From Polyodon spathula (taxonomy: Eukaryota > Chordata > Actinopteri > Acipenseriformes > Polyodontidae), in NCBI RefSeq assembly GCF_017654505.1, contig NC_054558.1:14774765-14838764 (forward strand): DNA of 64,000 nucleotides, read 5' to 3'. Positions 10,514-24,561 of the stretch are shown here, piece by piece (position 1 is the first letter of the stretch; each line of letters opens with the position of its first letter). The translations under genes were made by a program, and so were the position numbers. Below the pieces are notes generated by a model. The model was not told the origin of the DNA. It saw only the letters and a list, made by a program, of their open reading frames with translations, and made no database searches.

Positions 10514-13500
10514 ACCAAGGCTTTCAAACCAGTTCTCTTAAACCCAACTGGTATCAGAAAGAAACCGTGAACATGGTCTTATATGGCCAAAGCTGTAAAA
10601 AAAAATACCAAGAGATGAATGAACCTAACATTATATAATCAAAGCTGTATTCCAGGGTGACATGAGGGCGGGTGTCTGTGTGTGTGGGTAATATCGGCTC
10701 TGGTAACAGTGAACTCATCAAGGCTGAAACATTGAGGTCTGTTTAAGAGCTGGGAGTACCGATATAAGCCATCACCAGATCACTGCGTCTTTTTTTGGTC
10801 GTATATCTTTTGCTGATGAGCCTGCAATCTAGAAAGTAACCTGCCTTTACATTTTAAATGCAAAGCATATTTGTGGTTACTGGCAGCCTAGTAAATTTGC
10901 TTAATGATTTGACTCTTCAAAAAGGTGCTGTGACAGTAAATCTTGGTAGAAAAATTCAACTTGGCAGTCCAGAGATCAACATGTAAATTCTAAATTATTA
11001 TCGACACACTCAAAGTCCCTCTCAATCCTCACTTCTCTGAACAGTGGTGATTGAGAGGGTTTTTATTTGGAATGTGTGCCTCTATAAGGCGATCCACTCG
11101 GTAGGCAAAATTCAATTTAAGAGTTATTTTCAGAAACACTTAAATGCAGACTATTTTTTATCCACTGTAAACTAGGTCAGCACAAACACACTTGATTTTC
11201 ATACGCCACATAAGAATTAATGTGTGGTTTTGTCTGAAACTCCCTATGACTTGTTGTAAAAGTGACCAAAACCTTTTAAAAGTACAGAAACAGCTAGTTA
11301 GAATAACGGGATCAGCTGTACAAATATATGATATCTACAAAAAAGGACCACCAAAATAAAGATGTGATTATCTACAAAGATCAAACAATAGGATCAGTAG
11401 AACTGGATCATGAGGTGCTGTACTAAGCGGATCTGGATCAGGTTCCATTGATCTGTAATCTTGATCCAATCCTTGAGACCCGAGTCAGGAAACTGACCAA
11501 TAAGACATGAACGTGTGTGGTGCGGACTTTAAAGAGCTCGGCTGTATAATTTGTATACAGCCTAATGTTGGGAAAAATGGCAAACGGGTGGACAGAGATA
11601 GAAAGAAAAAAAAACTACCTTGTGCAAATAACTTTATTACCAAGCACCTTTTACACAATTATTATTCAAAATAAATCAAGACACATCGCTTATTAAAAAT
11701 GTGTTTGGCTGTTTAAATACATAATAGAGACTCTCGTATTGCTATTGTATTTTGTTAATAAAAGTGTATCAAAAATTGGAAGGTTTTGAAAGTTGTTAGG
11801 GATGAAAGTGTTGTAGCTCTTAACAGACCTGGTTACTGACAAACAGTTTTAGAATTGGGCATTTTACATTAAGCCTCATCTCCCCTTTGTGCTAACGTGA
11901 AACTCAAACTCACCAAACAGAAACAACAGCTGATCTGGTCTTCTAGTTCTGATGAGTCCGTTTTGAAAGCCTCTCTGGGAAAGATCACAGAAGAAAACAA
12001 ATGTGTATTTAGAGATTTGCTTTTTAGAGACTGCAAGGCAAGACTGAAGATGAGATCACTCAGATCCATTCAGAGTTTAACAATAGTGGAGAATGAAACA
12101 GTCACACCTATTGACTAGGACTGTGTGATTTGTCATGACAATTCAAAATAATGGGGGTGAACCTCATAGATTCTCAGTCTAGAATTACACTGGTATTTGG
12201 TGCTGTTTTCCTCTGCTAAGCCCTACTGTTTACTAAATATATTGGTATCCCTGAACAGATAATCAATGCAGCTACAGTATACCCCAAAATATTATCAATT
12301 TCTAGGACTGCACAACAGAGGATGGGGCATTTAAAATGACAGCCTTCACAGGTACAGGCTTCTTACTAGAATTGAATTATTAATATTTGAAGTATCACTG
12401 GACTTGTGGGATGGACTGCAAATAAAACTATTTTGCATGTACAGTATAAGATGTCTACAGCTGCTTCCAGCAATAGAAGGTAGTCTCCGCATATAGGAAG
12501 ACCTCCTAAGAGAATACTTTGCCTAAGGGAACACCCTTGTGGTGAAACTGTTTTTTCCCCCCATTGCAAATGCGCGGGACAAAAGAACAGGAACATTGTT
12601 TAAAAGAACACCTTCTTGGCACCGATAGCTATTTGTTATACAGTACTGCCTTCAGGGACACTGACTGGTTTATTAAATCTTTCCAGAACCACCATCATAT
12701 CATTGAATAGTTTTGTACTGTGATTTCCATGAGTGTACCTCATCGCTACAAAATGGTATGCAAGCAAACGGCAAAATGCGCTGCTGTAACTCTTGCTACA
12801 GAAATTTAGAAATTGTTTGACAAAAACCTGAATCAGACAAGTCGCTGAGCAATTTGGTGTTTCCCATTCTTGTGAGTTGCTTCACCATTCTGTTAAATAA
12901 TGTGCATGTCTTGTATATTGCTGCTGCATTTTGTAATGTGTGTAGGGGTGCTGTGTTAAAATTTAGTTTGACACTTAGTTTATTAACGTTAAGTTAACCC
13001 TAAGTAACACCCATTATTTTTGCCTCTTCTCTTGTGATGACCCGAAACATGACAAGTAATACATATCTGTATTTATTTATTTATTGATTCATATTGTGTC
13101 TGGTGGCTAGGTCCGTTATAAAGAACACTTCGGCTATAAGAACACTTTGCTTGCTTCCCCAGGGGTGTTCTCTTAGCCAGAGACTACAATAATACTCACT
13201 GTATACCTTGTTCTGACAACCTGTTCAGTTTACTTCAGGTTGTAGTAAGACTAAAGACAAGATGTTTTTTTTCTTGAACGATATGTCCCAGCTAAATATA
13301 ACCAAGCGAGTTAGACAGCCAAGATGAACAGTGTGGAGGGTTTGATAAGCAGTCTTGCTTGGTGCTTGGTCTCAAGATAATTGTAACTCTCACATTCTTT
13401 AAAGCATTTATTAATAATACCATTAACTTGATCCTAAACCCTAGTAATTAACTTTTTTTTGCTTGCTGTAATGCAACTAAGCCTCGTACACATAAGTGGG

Positions 13501-13540
13501 ACAGGAAAGGCTAAGGAGTTACCTGGTATTTGACTATTTT
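10514..13540. other. non-coding stretch, no gene recognised
   Basis: AT-rich sequence without a supported exon on either strand. A two-strand open stretch near 11870-12118 shows no protein family resemblance and lacks splice context. Confidence 0.45.
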
Positions 13541-13544
13541 TGCC

Positions 13545-13612
13545 CTGTAAAGTGCTTTGAGATACAACTGTATGAAGGGCGCTATATAAATAAACTTTGA
13601 TTTGATTTTACC
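13545..13612 (+). repeat. L2/V-type retroposon 3' tail
   Basis: The string GTAAAGTGCTTTGAGATAC followed by AGGGCGCTATATAAATAAA is the characteristic 3' terminal segment shared by many fish LINEs and their SINEs (AAGCGCTATATAAATAAA type). Only the tail is recognisable. The same tail class ends the SINE at 60041-60296. Confidence 0.6.
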
Positions 13613-13619
13613 ACTATCC

Positions 13620-16600
13620 CCCAAATTTAAGTATCCATTTGCATTGAAAATGCCTATGTATTAATAAAAATGAAAATAGTTAGCAATCTTCATTTAATGC
13701 TTAGTGAGGCCAGCCTTAGAAATGTGTTTGTTTCTCCCATAAGGTAAGCAGGGATTACATTATTATTATTATTTTTTTTTTTTAACAATACAAGATTACA
13801 TGTGCATACATTTGAAACCTGTTCTACTTTGTTTTGACTAATCTAAATGAAACTGTATATTCATGTTAATGTCCTAAACATGTTAAGCAAAATATAATTC
13901 TACACTATACTTTCATGAAATGTTATATGTAAAAGGTACAATCCTATGCAATACCAACACAATACATTAACCCTATATTGTGGAATGTTGCTGCAGAATT
14001 TACAGTAATATCTACTATATTAATAGTAATACTTATGCAGTAAAATGATTCTGACTCAGTATAACTCAGTCAATTCCAAGCATTTCCCTGCAGGCTTCTC
14101 ATCTGTCTGCTTCACAGTTGTGCTAGTGGACAGTTCAAAATAAAATAAAAACACATGGATTAGGCAGGCAAAGAACTGGCAAAAACTTAAAATTTAAATT
14201 TTGCAGGAAAAAAAAAAAAAAAGATCCAAAAACGGCAAGCAACGGGAATCTACTCGCCAAGTCAACCTTTAAAATTGTATTTGAGTTTGTGCCCAGTTGA
14301 AGCTGCAGGGCATCAACAATACAGTCTTTGCCTGCTGTACTGTCAATCATTTGATCAGCTCTAGCAAAGGTACATTCAGAAACGGCTCGCCCTTGGCACT
14401 ATCAGCCTTGTTGTGTAAAAACAGGAAACACTTCAGCAATGCAAAATTATCTGATGCAAAACTACTAGAGAAAGGGCCAAGTCATAATCCGGCACACTGC
14501 CCCTCTTACACAACCACCACAGCACAGAGAAGCCTTGCAGAGGAACACAAAGGACTTACTTATTGGGAACCAGAAAAGTCAAACACTGAATTTAGTACAC
14601 TGGCTACTGGTGTCTAATACAGTAGGTCTTGTGATGAAGAACTTGTGAAATGGACTTTATTGACATTGCCTGCTACGACTGGAAATTCAAAATGAGAGAA
14701 ATCCGTCTCATGAAGAAAAACGAGTAATGAAAGGTATAATAGCAGTTTGTAAGCGATTCTCTAGATAGATGCAATAGACAGATGGATGAACGGACACATA
14801 GAACCTCCATATATCCACAGAATCATACTCAAAAACAAATGCTAAATAAAGTTAACAGCAAGTTTCATGACAACTAGATAAGCGGCACTCCAAACATAAG
14901 GAAAAATATCAACTGTGACAGTGAGAGGTAATTATAAATAAAGTACATAGCTGTGTGAACTGTAGTGTGTGTGCACAAAATCAAACTCATGGAATTGTTT
15001 ATGAAGGACTGCGTATTGCAGGAGAGTGGGTATGGGGTGTGTTACTAGAGCGGTGCACATTACCAGAGCTGTGGTAGATTAGCAGGACTTATACAAATCT
15101 TAAGAGCTGTTTTAAGTTACTGAGGCACATGTACAATGGCAGACCTTTGGTAAGTCAGCAGGACCTATGCATATTGCTATACAGCTGTGTTTGATTACCG
15201 AAGCCTGTGTTTGCAGAGATGTTTTGAAGAATGCGCTGCACAATTCTGCCTGGGAGGAGACAGCAGGAGTCTTTGGAGAGCTGATAAATAATAAATATAA
15301 AGGGGTTTGAAAGTGTAGCTTGTCACGAGGCTGTCTGATAAACAGTGTTATTGCAAACATGTATTTTAATTTTAAAACATGTTATCTGGGACAGCACCCG
15401 GCAGTGCCTGAAGAGTTAAGAAACCAGCTGCTACCCTACTGACCAGCATGCTTTGGAGTCAACAACATGAGTCAAAAGACACTACTGAGGTGAAAAGACC
15501 TAGGTAGTGAAACAATAGCAGACTTTCTGCAAGAAAGGCAAGCAAGCTTAGAGCTGATTTATCCAAATGCAGCACCACAGATCACGTTTCAAAATGAAAA
15601 AACTCGTTCTTTCAAAACTACACATTTGAGACCTACTGTTTAGTGAATAGAAGTGCACGACAGGTAAGACTGATAGAATAACTAATATCTAAAATCAAAG
15701 CAAGACTTCTCAAATCATGTGAAATAGGTCATACACACCCCTCTGTTGTGTGTAAGGTAGGATCATGCAGAACACATCTAAATAGGTTCATAAATGTAAT
15801 AGACAATTACATACCTAGTGAGCAGTGCATGGGGAAGTTAAAGGGTTATTTTTGCTTTGTGCTGTCCAGATTACGACAATACATAAACACAATCTTGATG
15901 GTTTTATTAACACACGAATCACCTGGGGAATACATTTCTCAGCCTCTTATGAACATCGTATTGTATTCAGATCATGGTCCTGCCTGCCACACTGTTCATA
16001 GATTTCTGTTCCCACAATAGGCAATCAATCCACTCACAAGCATAGTTACAGCAGGGGGCATGCACTGGATACACCAAGATGCTAACCAGAGAAATTCTCC
16101 TCTTTCTCCTGGTGAACGCTCCCGGGTAAAATATATTCAACAGTGACTCTACTGTACTTACAAGAAAAAGCAAATGTAAAGTAATGTGTTCTGTAACACA
16201 AAGTCTTTGTAGAGCTGGTGTCATACCAAGAAAAAAACTTCAATTTGGATCAGCAAGTAGCTCCATTCACATCCATCCCACCCAGGCGGCATCACTTTAC
16301 TACTAGGACTTTCACAAGGGTGAAGTCTTCATGCAACACATACTGACATAACCAGATAACACAGACCGCCTTATCAGGGACAGACACGCTGTTAGTCCCA
16401 TCTGCTGCAGTGTTCTAGATCCCACCTTCAACTCAAAACAGCTTACCATGAACATAAGCAGCTGCTGAAAAGAATATTGTACTGTCCGGCTACATGCTGC
16501 TTTCTTATTGCAAAAAATATATTTATTATCTCAAAGCATAAGGACTTCATTATGTGGGTAGAAAGAAAACAGTGACATGGCCCCAATACGGCAGCCATCC

Positions 16601-19600
16601 TTACGTAAGCCACAAGTCAAAGTGAAAGGTACTGTCAAATTTTGCCAGGAGTGTCTTGCTGTTTCGTAAATGTTTATTTAAAACGCATTGTTGCCAATTA
16701 CTGATCTGTCACAGTTAGTTTTGTATCTCTGTCACTGTGCCACACAGTACCACCTGCTCAGTAAAACAATACATTCTGTATGTAGTTTTACTTTGATAAG
16801 TTACAAATATTTACAATCACACCAATGCAGATGAGTGCTTCGGTAGGTTACCAGTAGTTGTAAATCCCCATCAGGTTCCACTGCTCTGTACTGAAAGAAT
16901 GACCGGCTTCAGTACAGTGACATCATATACTGCAGTACAATAACTGTTACTGTTTATAGACCTTCAGAAACTAAGTACAGCAACGGCATGTGTTTAAAAC
17001 AAAATTAAATATATACAGTCACGTGGGATGTTTTAATCCACACCCACTACAGCGCTTCAGTGCAGGTATAGCTCTTCACACAGGCCATTAAGAGGGGGCT
17101 GTGCTGTCTCTGAACTGCCTAGCAAGGAGGTCATAAAATACGTGGGCTCTATGCTGGTATAGGTACTTCACACAGCCCAATATGCTGCTTCGATGCTGGC
17201 TTTGAGCTGTAATAAGCGTCTGTGTGAAGGGGGCTTAACTCACTGTCACATGCTTTACCAAGATTAGTATTACAAAAATACTAAAACTATGTAACCGTTA
17301 TAGAAAATGCTGGATTCAAAAACTGGGCCTGCAGCAGAGATATTGGTGTACAGCTTACGACAAATCATTCAGTTTGAACTCACTTGAAAACTGTGATTTC
17401 ATTATTTGTGCCTCTCACTGCCACCCTTGTTGAACTGCCTGCCACCAGCTTTTCTGTTATAAAAGAAAACATTAGTGTCAGCTCTCTGTTTCTGGTTTCA
17501 GTCATGTAATGGAACAAAGCCCTGCGATTAGCGATTGTGAGGGAGCACCCTCACTGGGGCATGACTGTTTACAATGAGTCTTATTGTTGTACTATGTTGT
17601 TATATATAACTTACTCTGGGGTAAAACCCTAAATATTTAACGTTGAGAAAATAAATGAAATGCTTGCATGTTTGTAAGGACTATTATGCACTGTTAAAAA
17701 TACTATGTGGTTTTTATGTGATGTATTATATTTGTAACTATTTAAAGGTTATATATTATAAAAAGAAACCGTACTAAATTATTTAAATAAGGCTGTTAAT
17801 GTGGACTTGGCTAGCTTTTTAACTGTCTGCCTGACTGTAAGGGTTGGATAAATTGAGAGGACTGACAAGTATGCAAATCAATATTACTTAAAAGAAAATA
17901 AATGCTTGTACCTAAAAAACAAAAGAAGGAAAGCTCCGAGTGTTGGGGTAGACGTGTGGCTTGGACGTGTCACCCCGTAACTGATGGTTACATCTGGCAC
18001 AGATACCTGCTTGGCTTGGTGGCCAAGCGCCTGCTTTCTCTCACTCTCTACAAATGACCCCAATTCTAAAGCAACAAGGAATTCCACATCTCAGTTTTCA
18101 CTTTGAAAGGTTGTCGTGCGGTCAGAGACCCTTCTAAATAGAATGTGGTCCAATTCTAATGCTGTTTGAAAATTGTACATTTTATTTTATATATTATACA
18201 TTTAGAAAAAGGGAAATACAACATTTTAAATATATTGATTACAATTAATGTCCTCATTTCTATGCAGTCTACTCTAAAACTGTGAATCAAAGGGTCTGCC
18301 TACAGTATGCCCAGAGTAATTGGGCTTACACATGTTTCAAACAATGAGAAACCTGCACTGAATTGCCGGTCATGCATTAAACATGTTTAGTGTATGAATA
18401 ATGCATGTGTTCCCCCTTTTTCAAATGTAAATGAATTTGTTAGCTTCATTGCATTTTTAAAATCATTTTAGAAAGCATCAGACACTTCGTTGTCCAGTTA
18501 CCCCACACACCAAATTAAAACCAAGAAACCGAGATAGCAGATAACTCCAGGCATGCCATCGATGACTTTGAACATTCAATCATAAATCACACACACACAG
18601 GTACTAAAGACTTTTTTAAAAAAATGTACCCACAAACATAATATACATCCTGGAAATATAAACCTTCACATACAACAGTGCAATATATACACCTACCCCT
18701 CATTATACATCTACTATCTATAATATCTACTTGTTGAAGCGGTTTTTATTTTAGCCAGTGAGGTGTTCACTTGTGGCAGCAATGCACTAGCAAAGTCACA
18801 GGGCAGTGACGTCAGCTCCCTAGCAACAAGCCTCCTCCTATGCAGCAGGTTTGTGCATTTGAGAAAGGAAAGGAAGACTCGTGAAATTAATTGGAGACTA
18901 ACTTGATGAGAAGCAATTCCCCTCAGCAGTACGAATTAAAATGGTGTGCTGCTTTTTATACAGAAAATGAGAAAAAGCAGGCTGTGTAGAGGATTTATAC
19001 TGGACCCCGAAGCCCCCGATAAAACGAGGGAGTGGTTGTACAGTATTTGTTACTAGTCTGTTTGTTTTTCTATGGGTCTCTTGCTATATGACGGCCCTCG
19101 ATATAATAGCGGATTTATATTGACCCTGACAACCTCGATATATGGAGTGTGTGGTGTGTGTGTGTGTGTGAGAGATGTGAGATAGATATATATATTTTAA
19201 ACAAGACAAAAAAATTGTGTTTCGGTAGATGTTAAACACTGGTAAAAAAAAAAATCTTAAAGTGAACAACACGTTGCAGTATGAGACTGGGAAGACTAGT
19301 CTAGGGTGACTCTCACACTTTGCACGGGTAGAGATTTAAGTGGGATTCCAATCCATAATAGTCTGATACTCTCTATTCACACAGTTGGATTTCCCAAGTA
19401 CTCGAGATCTCTGAATGTGATGAAGTAACAGAACTCTTTTGTGCTACTCAAGGGCCTTCCCTTAAGAGACAGCCACAATAAAAACCAGGCCAGTATCAGG
19501 GGGCTGCCTCAGCCTATACTTGGGGCTAAGAGCACCACTTGCTGTGTTCCAACAGGCTGAGGAGAGTAATTGATGGCAAGGTCATTCACTGCAAGTCTAC

Positions 19601-19680
19601 TTGCTCCTTTCCTTTTTGAAAGGGAACCAGCTTGCAGCTTAAACTTCACTTTAACTTCCCTCACCAGTCTGTCTTATGTC
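13620..19680. other. non-coding stretch, no gene recognised
   Basis: About 6 kb of AT-rich sequence with short open frames only. Two weak minus-strand exon-like signals (17402-17453 and about 18004-18046) were not strong enough to call. A GT run followed by short GA-rich sequence lies near 19148-19175. Confidence 0.4.
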
Positions 19681-19687
19681 ACACTAA

Positions 19688-21043
19688 AACCACGTTCACA
19701 CTTGCAGTTTAGGCTGGCCCAGGGCCGGGTGAAATTTAGACCAGCTATTTGATGCAGCCTAAAGTAGGCAATGCCGCCTCAGGGCCGGCCTATCTGTATA
19801 TGTGAACCCAAAGTAGACCCTGGGCCGGACTTAACGCATCAATGCGGTGATGTAGCTCAAAACACTCCCCTACTAGGTTGAGCGTACTAGATCAAATAAT
19901 CTCAGTTTTAAGAGGTAGCAACTGGGACGATGGAGAAATTAACCCTTAGTGGTCCATTTATTCAGCACTTGTGAGGCACATCAGGTCCAATTTATTTTTA
20001 CAGGCGCTGTTAATTTTACACACGCTGTTTTAATCCCCCCCCCCCCCCCAAAGAGTACAACAGAGTTAAAAGGTATTGAATAGCAAACGGACAGCCCTGC
20101 ATCTCCAGCCAAGCCCCACCCCTTGTTCGTTGTATTTTTCTCATACCTATTTATAGATGTAGATAAATCCTCTCCAGATCACTCGTTTTATCACCAAACT
20201 CATCAATAATGCGATCCAAGTCATTATTATATTACTATAACATCTCAAAAAGCTCTGCAAATGTCTGTGATATTCTTTGAGCGCTGGATGCAGAAGCAGC
20301 TGTCTCCTTTATGTCAGTGTTATCTCTGATGTGCAAGGGGCTATAAGATACGCCCTTTTGAGTGGAGTTCAGAGAAAAACCTGCAAGTTTTTCTGAGAAC
20401 TCTCGGAAATACTGAGCAGCAGGCCAGAGATAAACCCACCACGGATCTAGGATTTAATGGGACCTACTGCGATCTCCAGCCCGGAAAATAGCAATGGGGA
20501 ATGCTATCAGTCATGAATAGCAAGTATTTCTTCATCACACAGCTTTCGTTAAAAGGGTAAAACTTACCATATATATATATTGCACACACACTTCAGATTC
20601 TAAATGTAAATCTCAATATTGATAAATAATGCATACGACGTTGCATATTCAGTCACCATTAATATATCTGTATTGTGATTAATGTAATGTACATGTCCTT
20701 GTTTGCTGCATTTACACATGATCCAACACGATCGCTTCATTCCACAGTAACCGACTGCACTGTCAACACACGCATTTATCGTATCTTATGCAATGAGTAC
20801 AGTACCAACAGTGTTGCAAAAAAAATAAGACTGCCATATTTACATTTGCAAATTTCCTAGCTTTAACTCTTATGTTGACTTCCGGGAATGTGGTGTTTAC
20901 GTCAAGCACTTTGCTGCAATTGAGGCTTCCTTTTCAGCCACATATGTGAATGCACTTAGACCCCCTAAAACCTCAACTGAGAACAGAAAATTGAGGCGGC
21001 CCAGAGACGGCCCAAGGCTGCCTCAGTAAGCGTGAACGGGGTC
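19688..21043. mobile_element. PIF/Harbinger-like non-autonomous element
   Basis: The element is bounded by related inverted termini: left AACCACGTTCACACTTGC (from 19688) and right, inverted, GACCCCGTTCACGCTTAC (to 21043). Both run on into GC-rich sequence with repeated GGCCC/GGGCC blocks (GGCCCAGGGCCGG near 19712, GGCCCAGAGACGGCCC near 20998). It is flanked on both sides by TAA (19685-19687 and 21044-21046), matching the 3-bp TWA duplication of PIF/Harbinger transposons. The interior of about 1.3 kb has no transposase frame. A C13 run lies near 20036-20048. Superfamily is inferred from the 3-bp flank. Confidence 0.6.
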
Positions 21044-21046
21044 TAA

Positions 21047-23640
21047 CTCACTGAATGGTTTGTAAACATGAAGTAAAATGGAAACAGGAGAAAGCTCTGT
21101 ATTAGTTAATAATTTAAAACAATATAGCAGTGACAGTGTTAATCTTTACTGGGCAATGTTAAAGAATAGAACTGTGTACCAAACATGAACACAATAATTA
21201 AAAGTGCACGTTCCCTTTACAGCTGAAATCTCCAGTAAATTCATGTGAATCTCATACGGAAGTCATATTAGGTCTGAGATCGAGGATATCTATACTTCTT
21301 TCAAATGACTGTATTCTGTTTCCCAATACGACCGTTAAACAATCCACATTAAACTGTATCATTCTTTTGCAGTATCCACCTCAAAATAAAATTAAAAACC
21401 ATAGTGGCTTTGTAAAAGCAGAAGAAAGTGAGGAAATCAGTTATTTCGTTATTTTTGTCTGACAATGACAGTTTAACTGAAGTAAGTCAGGCTTCTGTGG
21501 TAAGCAAAGACAGTTAATGGATTCTTGCTTTTAAAAGATCACAATTAATGAAATGACTGCACCTGTAATTAGGTGCACAGGGACAGTGTTTGTTGTGTTG
21601 CTATATATACTGCCATAATGAGGTAAGCTGTTTTAAAAGTAGTTTGACTTGAATACAGGCTTTCAATGAAATACCAGATTTTCTTCCCTTCTCTTCATAA
21701 TGAAGTTAAATGACAACTTTGATTGACAGTGCAGACGAGTGAATGAATGGATTATTTACAGATTCGGAGAAGGTTAAGAAAAATATACCTTAAAAGCCAC
21801 ACAACATATAAATATTCATAGTCTCTGCCCTTTAATATTCCTTCACATTTTTTACTCACTGGACAGCATGCCTTTTGGAATCAATGCTAGCAATGTCATT
21901 ATTTCAAAAGATCATGTCCCCCCATAGCCAAATTTTACTGAAAAATATAAAAAAATATGTGACATATATTCACAAGTGTCAATAGGTTGCACAGACCCTC
22001 GCTGTAATTTACACACAAATGTACCCTCTATGAAGGGCCAAAGAAGCAACTGAATGCTTTCAAACCGAAACAGAGTGGAAGCCTTGTTCTCAGTGACAAC
22101 ATTAATACATAAGATACTGGCCCTCCTCTATCTTAATCAAATAACTCACTTTATCTACCACAACATTTATTTATATTTGTATTTACTATTTCGATTGTAC
22201 TTTTGTATTAATTTCTAACTGTACATGAATTTCCACAGCAGTAAAGGTGGTGTAGAAACATAAGTGGTAACTTTAATTGTAACAAATATGGTCCCCAGTC
22301 TATGGCTACCCAGACCATTACATAACCACCAGTATCTATACAGGTGGAACCAAGCACTCCTGAACATGACCAACACGGAATTATTAATTCACCAGTGGTT
22401 ACGTGTCCTTGATTCATGCTCAGTGCACCATTGGCATGCTGATTGCTGTTGTCTTTCTGTTCTTGTTAAACACTGCTGGTGTACACCTGCCAACGGAGCC
22501 CTCTACAAAGAACATATCTGGAGTCTTTCCCATAACAGAAACTGCAACAGTATCGTGACAAACAGAAACGGCATCAGAATGTATTTTTGAATACATTGCC
22601 AGGGACGGCACCCTCGCCACAATAATCAATCATGCATCGTTCTGTCCTTTTACTCAATTACCAAGACATTTGTGCTGCATTCCTACATGTCTTTCCACTT
22701 TTGGCCAAATTAAGTATTTTCCACTGATTTCTTATCTCTGTACATTCCAAATTAACATCCCAGTTTACAAAATGAATGCATAATCAACTAGTACGTGGCT
22801 CCACATTAATTGAAACGGTTGTCAACAAATGTATTAAGCTTCAGTATTTCTAAATTTAGCAATATTGAGTGTTTTATAGTTATGGATGAGGATAACAACC
22901 ACCTCTGTATGATGTATACACATTTCAGCTCCCAGCCATTTATTGCTAAGATAGATATCACCATAAGTAAAAGTATTTTTATACTTTATTTTCAGTTTCA
23001 TAATAATCGGGTTTCTCTTACAATTTTGTCTTTAATCAATTTTGCTTTGCCGCTTGGTTGCTGAACAAGCCAAAACGTGCTTTTTGACAACCTACATTCA
23101 CGACAGAGCTATGCCTATGTTACTTCTTTTTTCAAACGACCAATAAATAGTTGCCAGCTTTGTTGCAACATAAAATGTTTTTTTTGTTTCGGATGCAGTT
23201 ACACAGCGCACGCTTCTTTTTTTTTTTAAACAAGAGTTGAATTCGCTGTGGCATCCCGTGCGTACAGATCGGTACAGATCACTTGATTGCGATTCCTGTA
23301 ATACCTCGGGCTCCTGTAAGCAAACCAGTGAATATGAATGTGGAATAATGGTAGTATACACATATCTGGATTCCTAGCCTTTGTGTGCATGCAAGAAACA
23401 TACCTCTCCCGTGTACGTACATGTATTTCTAACAAAAACTTACACCCTCTTCCTATGATGTACCCTGTTGCTAAACGTCTTTTTCTACAAAACCACCCCT
23501 ATTTAGTCTACTCCAGCTCCCAAACTACGAACCGGCATCTCTACAATCGACACCAACTTGAAAAATCAACCAAGAACTGCCTCATGCATGGTCTCCACGT
23601 TGTTGCTTTATCACAGAGACCTATATTCTCACATTGACTT
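21047..23640. other. non-coding stretch, no gene recognised
   Basis: AT-rich sequence. A minus-strand stretch at about 22208-22630 has a faint resemblance to a Tc1-type VMVW..I motif but is too decayed to call. No exon could be supported. Confidence 0.4.
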
Positions 23641-23789
23641 TTCCTTTCTGTGTTGATGTCAGTCTGCACTAGCCTCCCGTGTCATTATTCCGGCTGTCGA
23701 ACCCCGCTCAGGTCGCGCCGGGGTTGTGTTGGTAAGAGTTATCGGTGTGTAAAGCTGCCCTCCTCGCTAGGGCTCTCCTATCAGGCTCC

Positions 23790-23790
<1 letters not shown>

Positions 23791-23828
<38 letters not shown>

Positions 23829-23829
23829 G
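23791..23829. repeat. (GTT)13 microsatellite
   Basis: Thirteen perfect GTT units end three bases before the ATG at 23832. On the minus strand the tract reads (AAC/CAA)13 and would encode a polyglutamine run in one frame, but no coding context supports translation. Confidence 0.9.
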
Positions 23830-23831
23830 AG

Positions 23832-23893
23832 ATGGAGGGCGGACCCCCCCGGCGACAGGAGGAGGCCGCAGCCAGACACACCGAGCTCGGCAG
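23832..23893 (+). CDS. possible first coding exon, unrecognised
   Basis: From ATG 23832 the frame reads MEGGPPRRQEEAAARHTELG and reaches a good donor (GGCAG then GTACCC) at 23893. It lies inside the CpG-rich block. I do not recognise the peptide, and no continuing exon in phase was found before ascc2. On the opposite strand a donor-like CCCCAAAG-GTGAGT lies near 23915, so the region could instead hold a non-coding first exon of a minus-strand gene. Weak call. Confidence 0.2.
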
Positions 23894-24561
23894 GTACCCA
23901 AACAAACTCACCTTTGGGGAGCTCCGGGTAACGATAAGTTGGGTGTTCCGTCGAGTGTCCGTGCACTGGTTAGAAATCAATAATAAATAACACAATAAAT
24001 AAATTATCCGCTCCGACGCTCCTTCACTTAGTCCCTGACCTGATCCTAGCCACCATCGCCGCGTAACTAACAGAGCCTAGGGAACGTGACGCATGACGTA
24101 GGGAAGCTAGGGCGAGTCACACGCAAATATGGTGGCGAGCTCATTTGCATATATAAACATCGACAGCGTGTCTCTGTATATTATGTAGGAAAAATAAAGC
24201 AATGTAACTGCGAGAAAACATCTCAAATCTAGTGTTTATCACAATAAAATAAGCAGTGATTGTACAGAATATTGATTAACTGCATTTTAAACATAAACAC
24301 TCTCAAGCGAACTCTGGTGACTTGATGCTGTTTGGTTTTTATAACACTGCTTTTGTGTATTCGATTTAATTGTTAAAGTTTTTCAAAAAAAAAACGCGAA
24401 GCTTGTAATCAATTAAATAAAATTATTTAATAAAGCAAAACGCATGGGCTTGGCTAAGATTTATAAACACAACGTAATGGGCGGTGCTATGGACTAACGT
24501 GTGTTTACACGTAAAGAGGCGTGGGTATAATTCAAAACAACATACACGTTTACACTGGGCG

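Larger units (their letters stand above)
23640..24160. promoter_or_regulatory. CpG-rich promoter-like region
   Basis: CpG density rises sharply here compared with flanking AT-rich DNA (for example GGTCGCGCCGGGG near 23711, CCATCGCCGCG near 24053). It holds a (GTT)13 tract (23791-23829) and a start codon in fair context at 23832. At the right edge an octamer ATTTGCAT (24143-24150) overlaps a TATATAAA box (24150-24157), and a near-octamer in opposite orientation (ACGCAAAT) lies at 24121-24128. The block sits about 400 bases upstream of the inferred ascc2 first exon, so it may be a bidirectional promoter. MTMR3 is the head-to-head neighbour of ASCC2 in human, but I see no MTMR3 coding exon here. 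Confidence 0.45.

Noticed and set aside
9918..10638. Long open frames across the gap
   Set aside because: They are made of undetermined bases; nothing coding is visible on either side.
11869..12118. Overlapping open frames on both strands
   Set aside because: No protein family resemblance, no splice pattern, and AT-rich composition like the surroundings.
16980..17240. CTTCACACAG-type inverted ends suggesting another small DNA element
   Set aside because: The motifs recur three times, the ends do not pair well and no target duplication is visible.
17402..18046. Minus-strand exon-like pieces (KAGGRQFNKGGSERHK then stop; SERKQALGHQAKQ)
   Set aside because: They have plausible acceptors but are very short, with no recognised family and no supporting exons; chance cannot be excluded.
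22208..22630. Possible Tc1-like relic on the minus strand
   Set aside because: Only a VMVW..I-like motif is suggestive; no catalytic motif or terminal repeat is visible.
23708..23995. Minus-strand polyglutamine-like open frame over the (GTT)13 tract
   Set aside because: The run is a microsatellite, flanking residues match nothing I know, and the frame lacks splice or start context.
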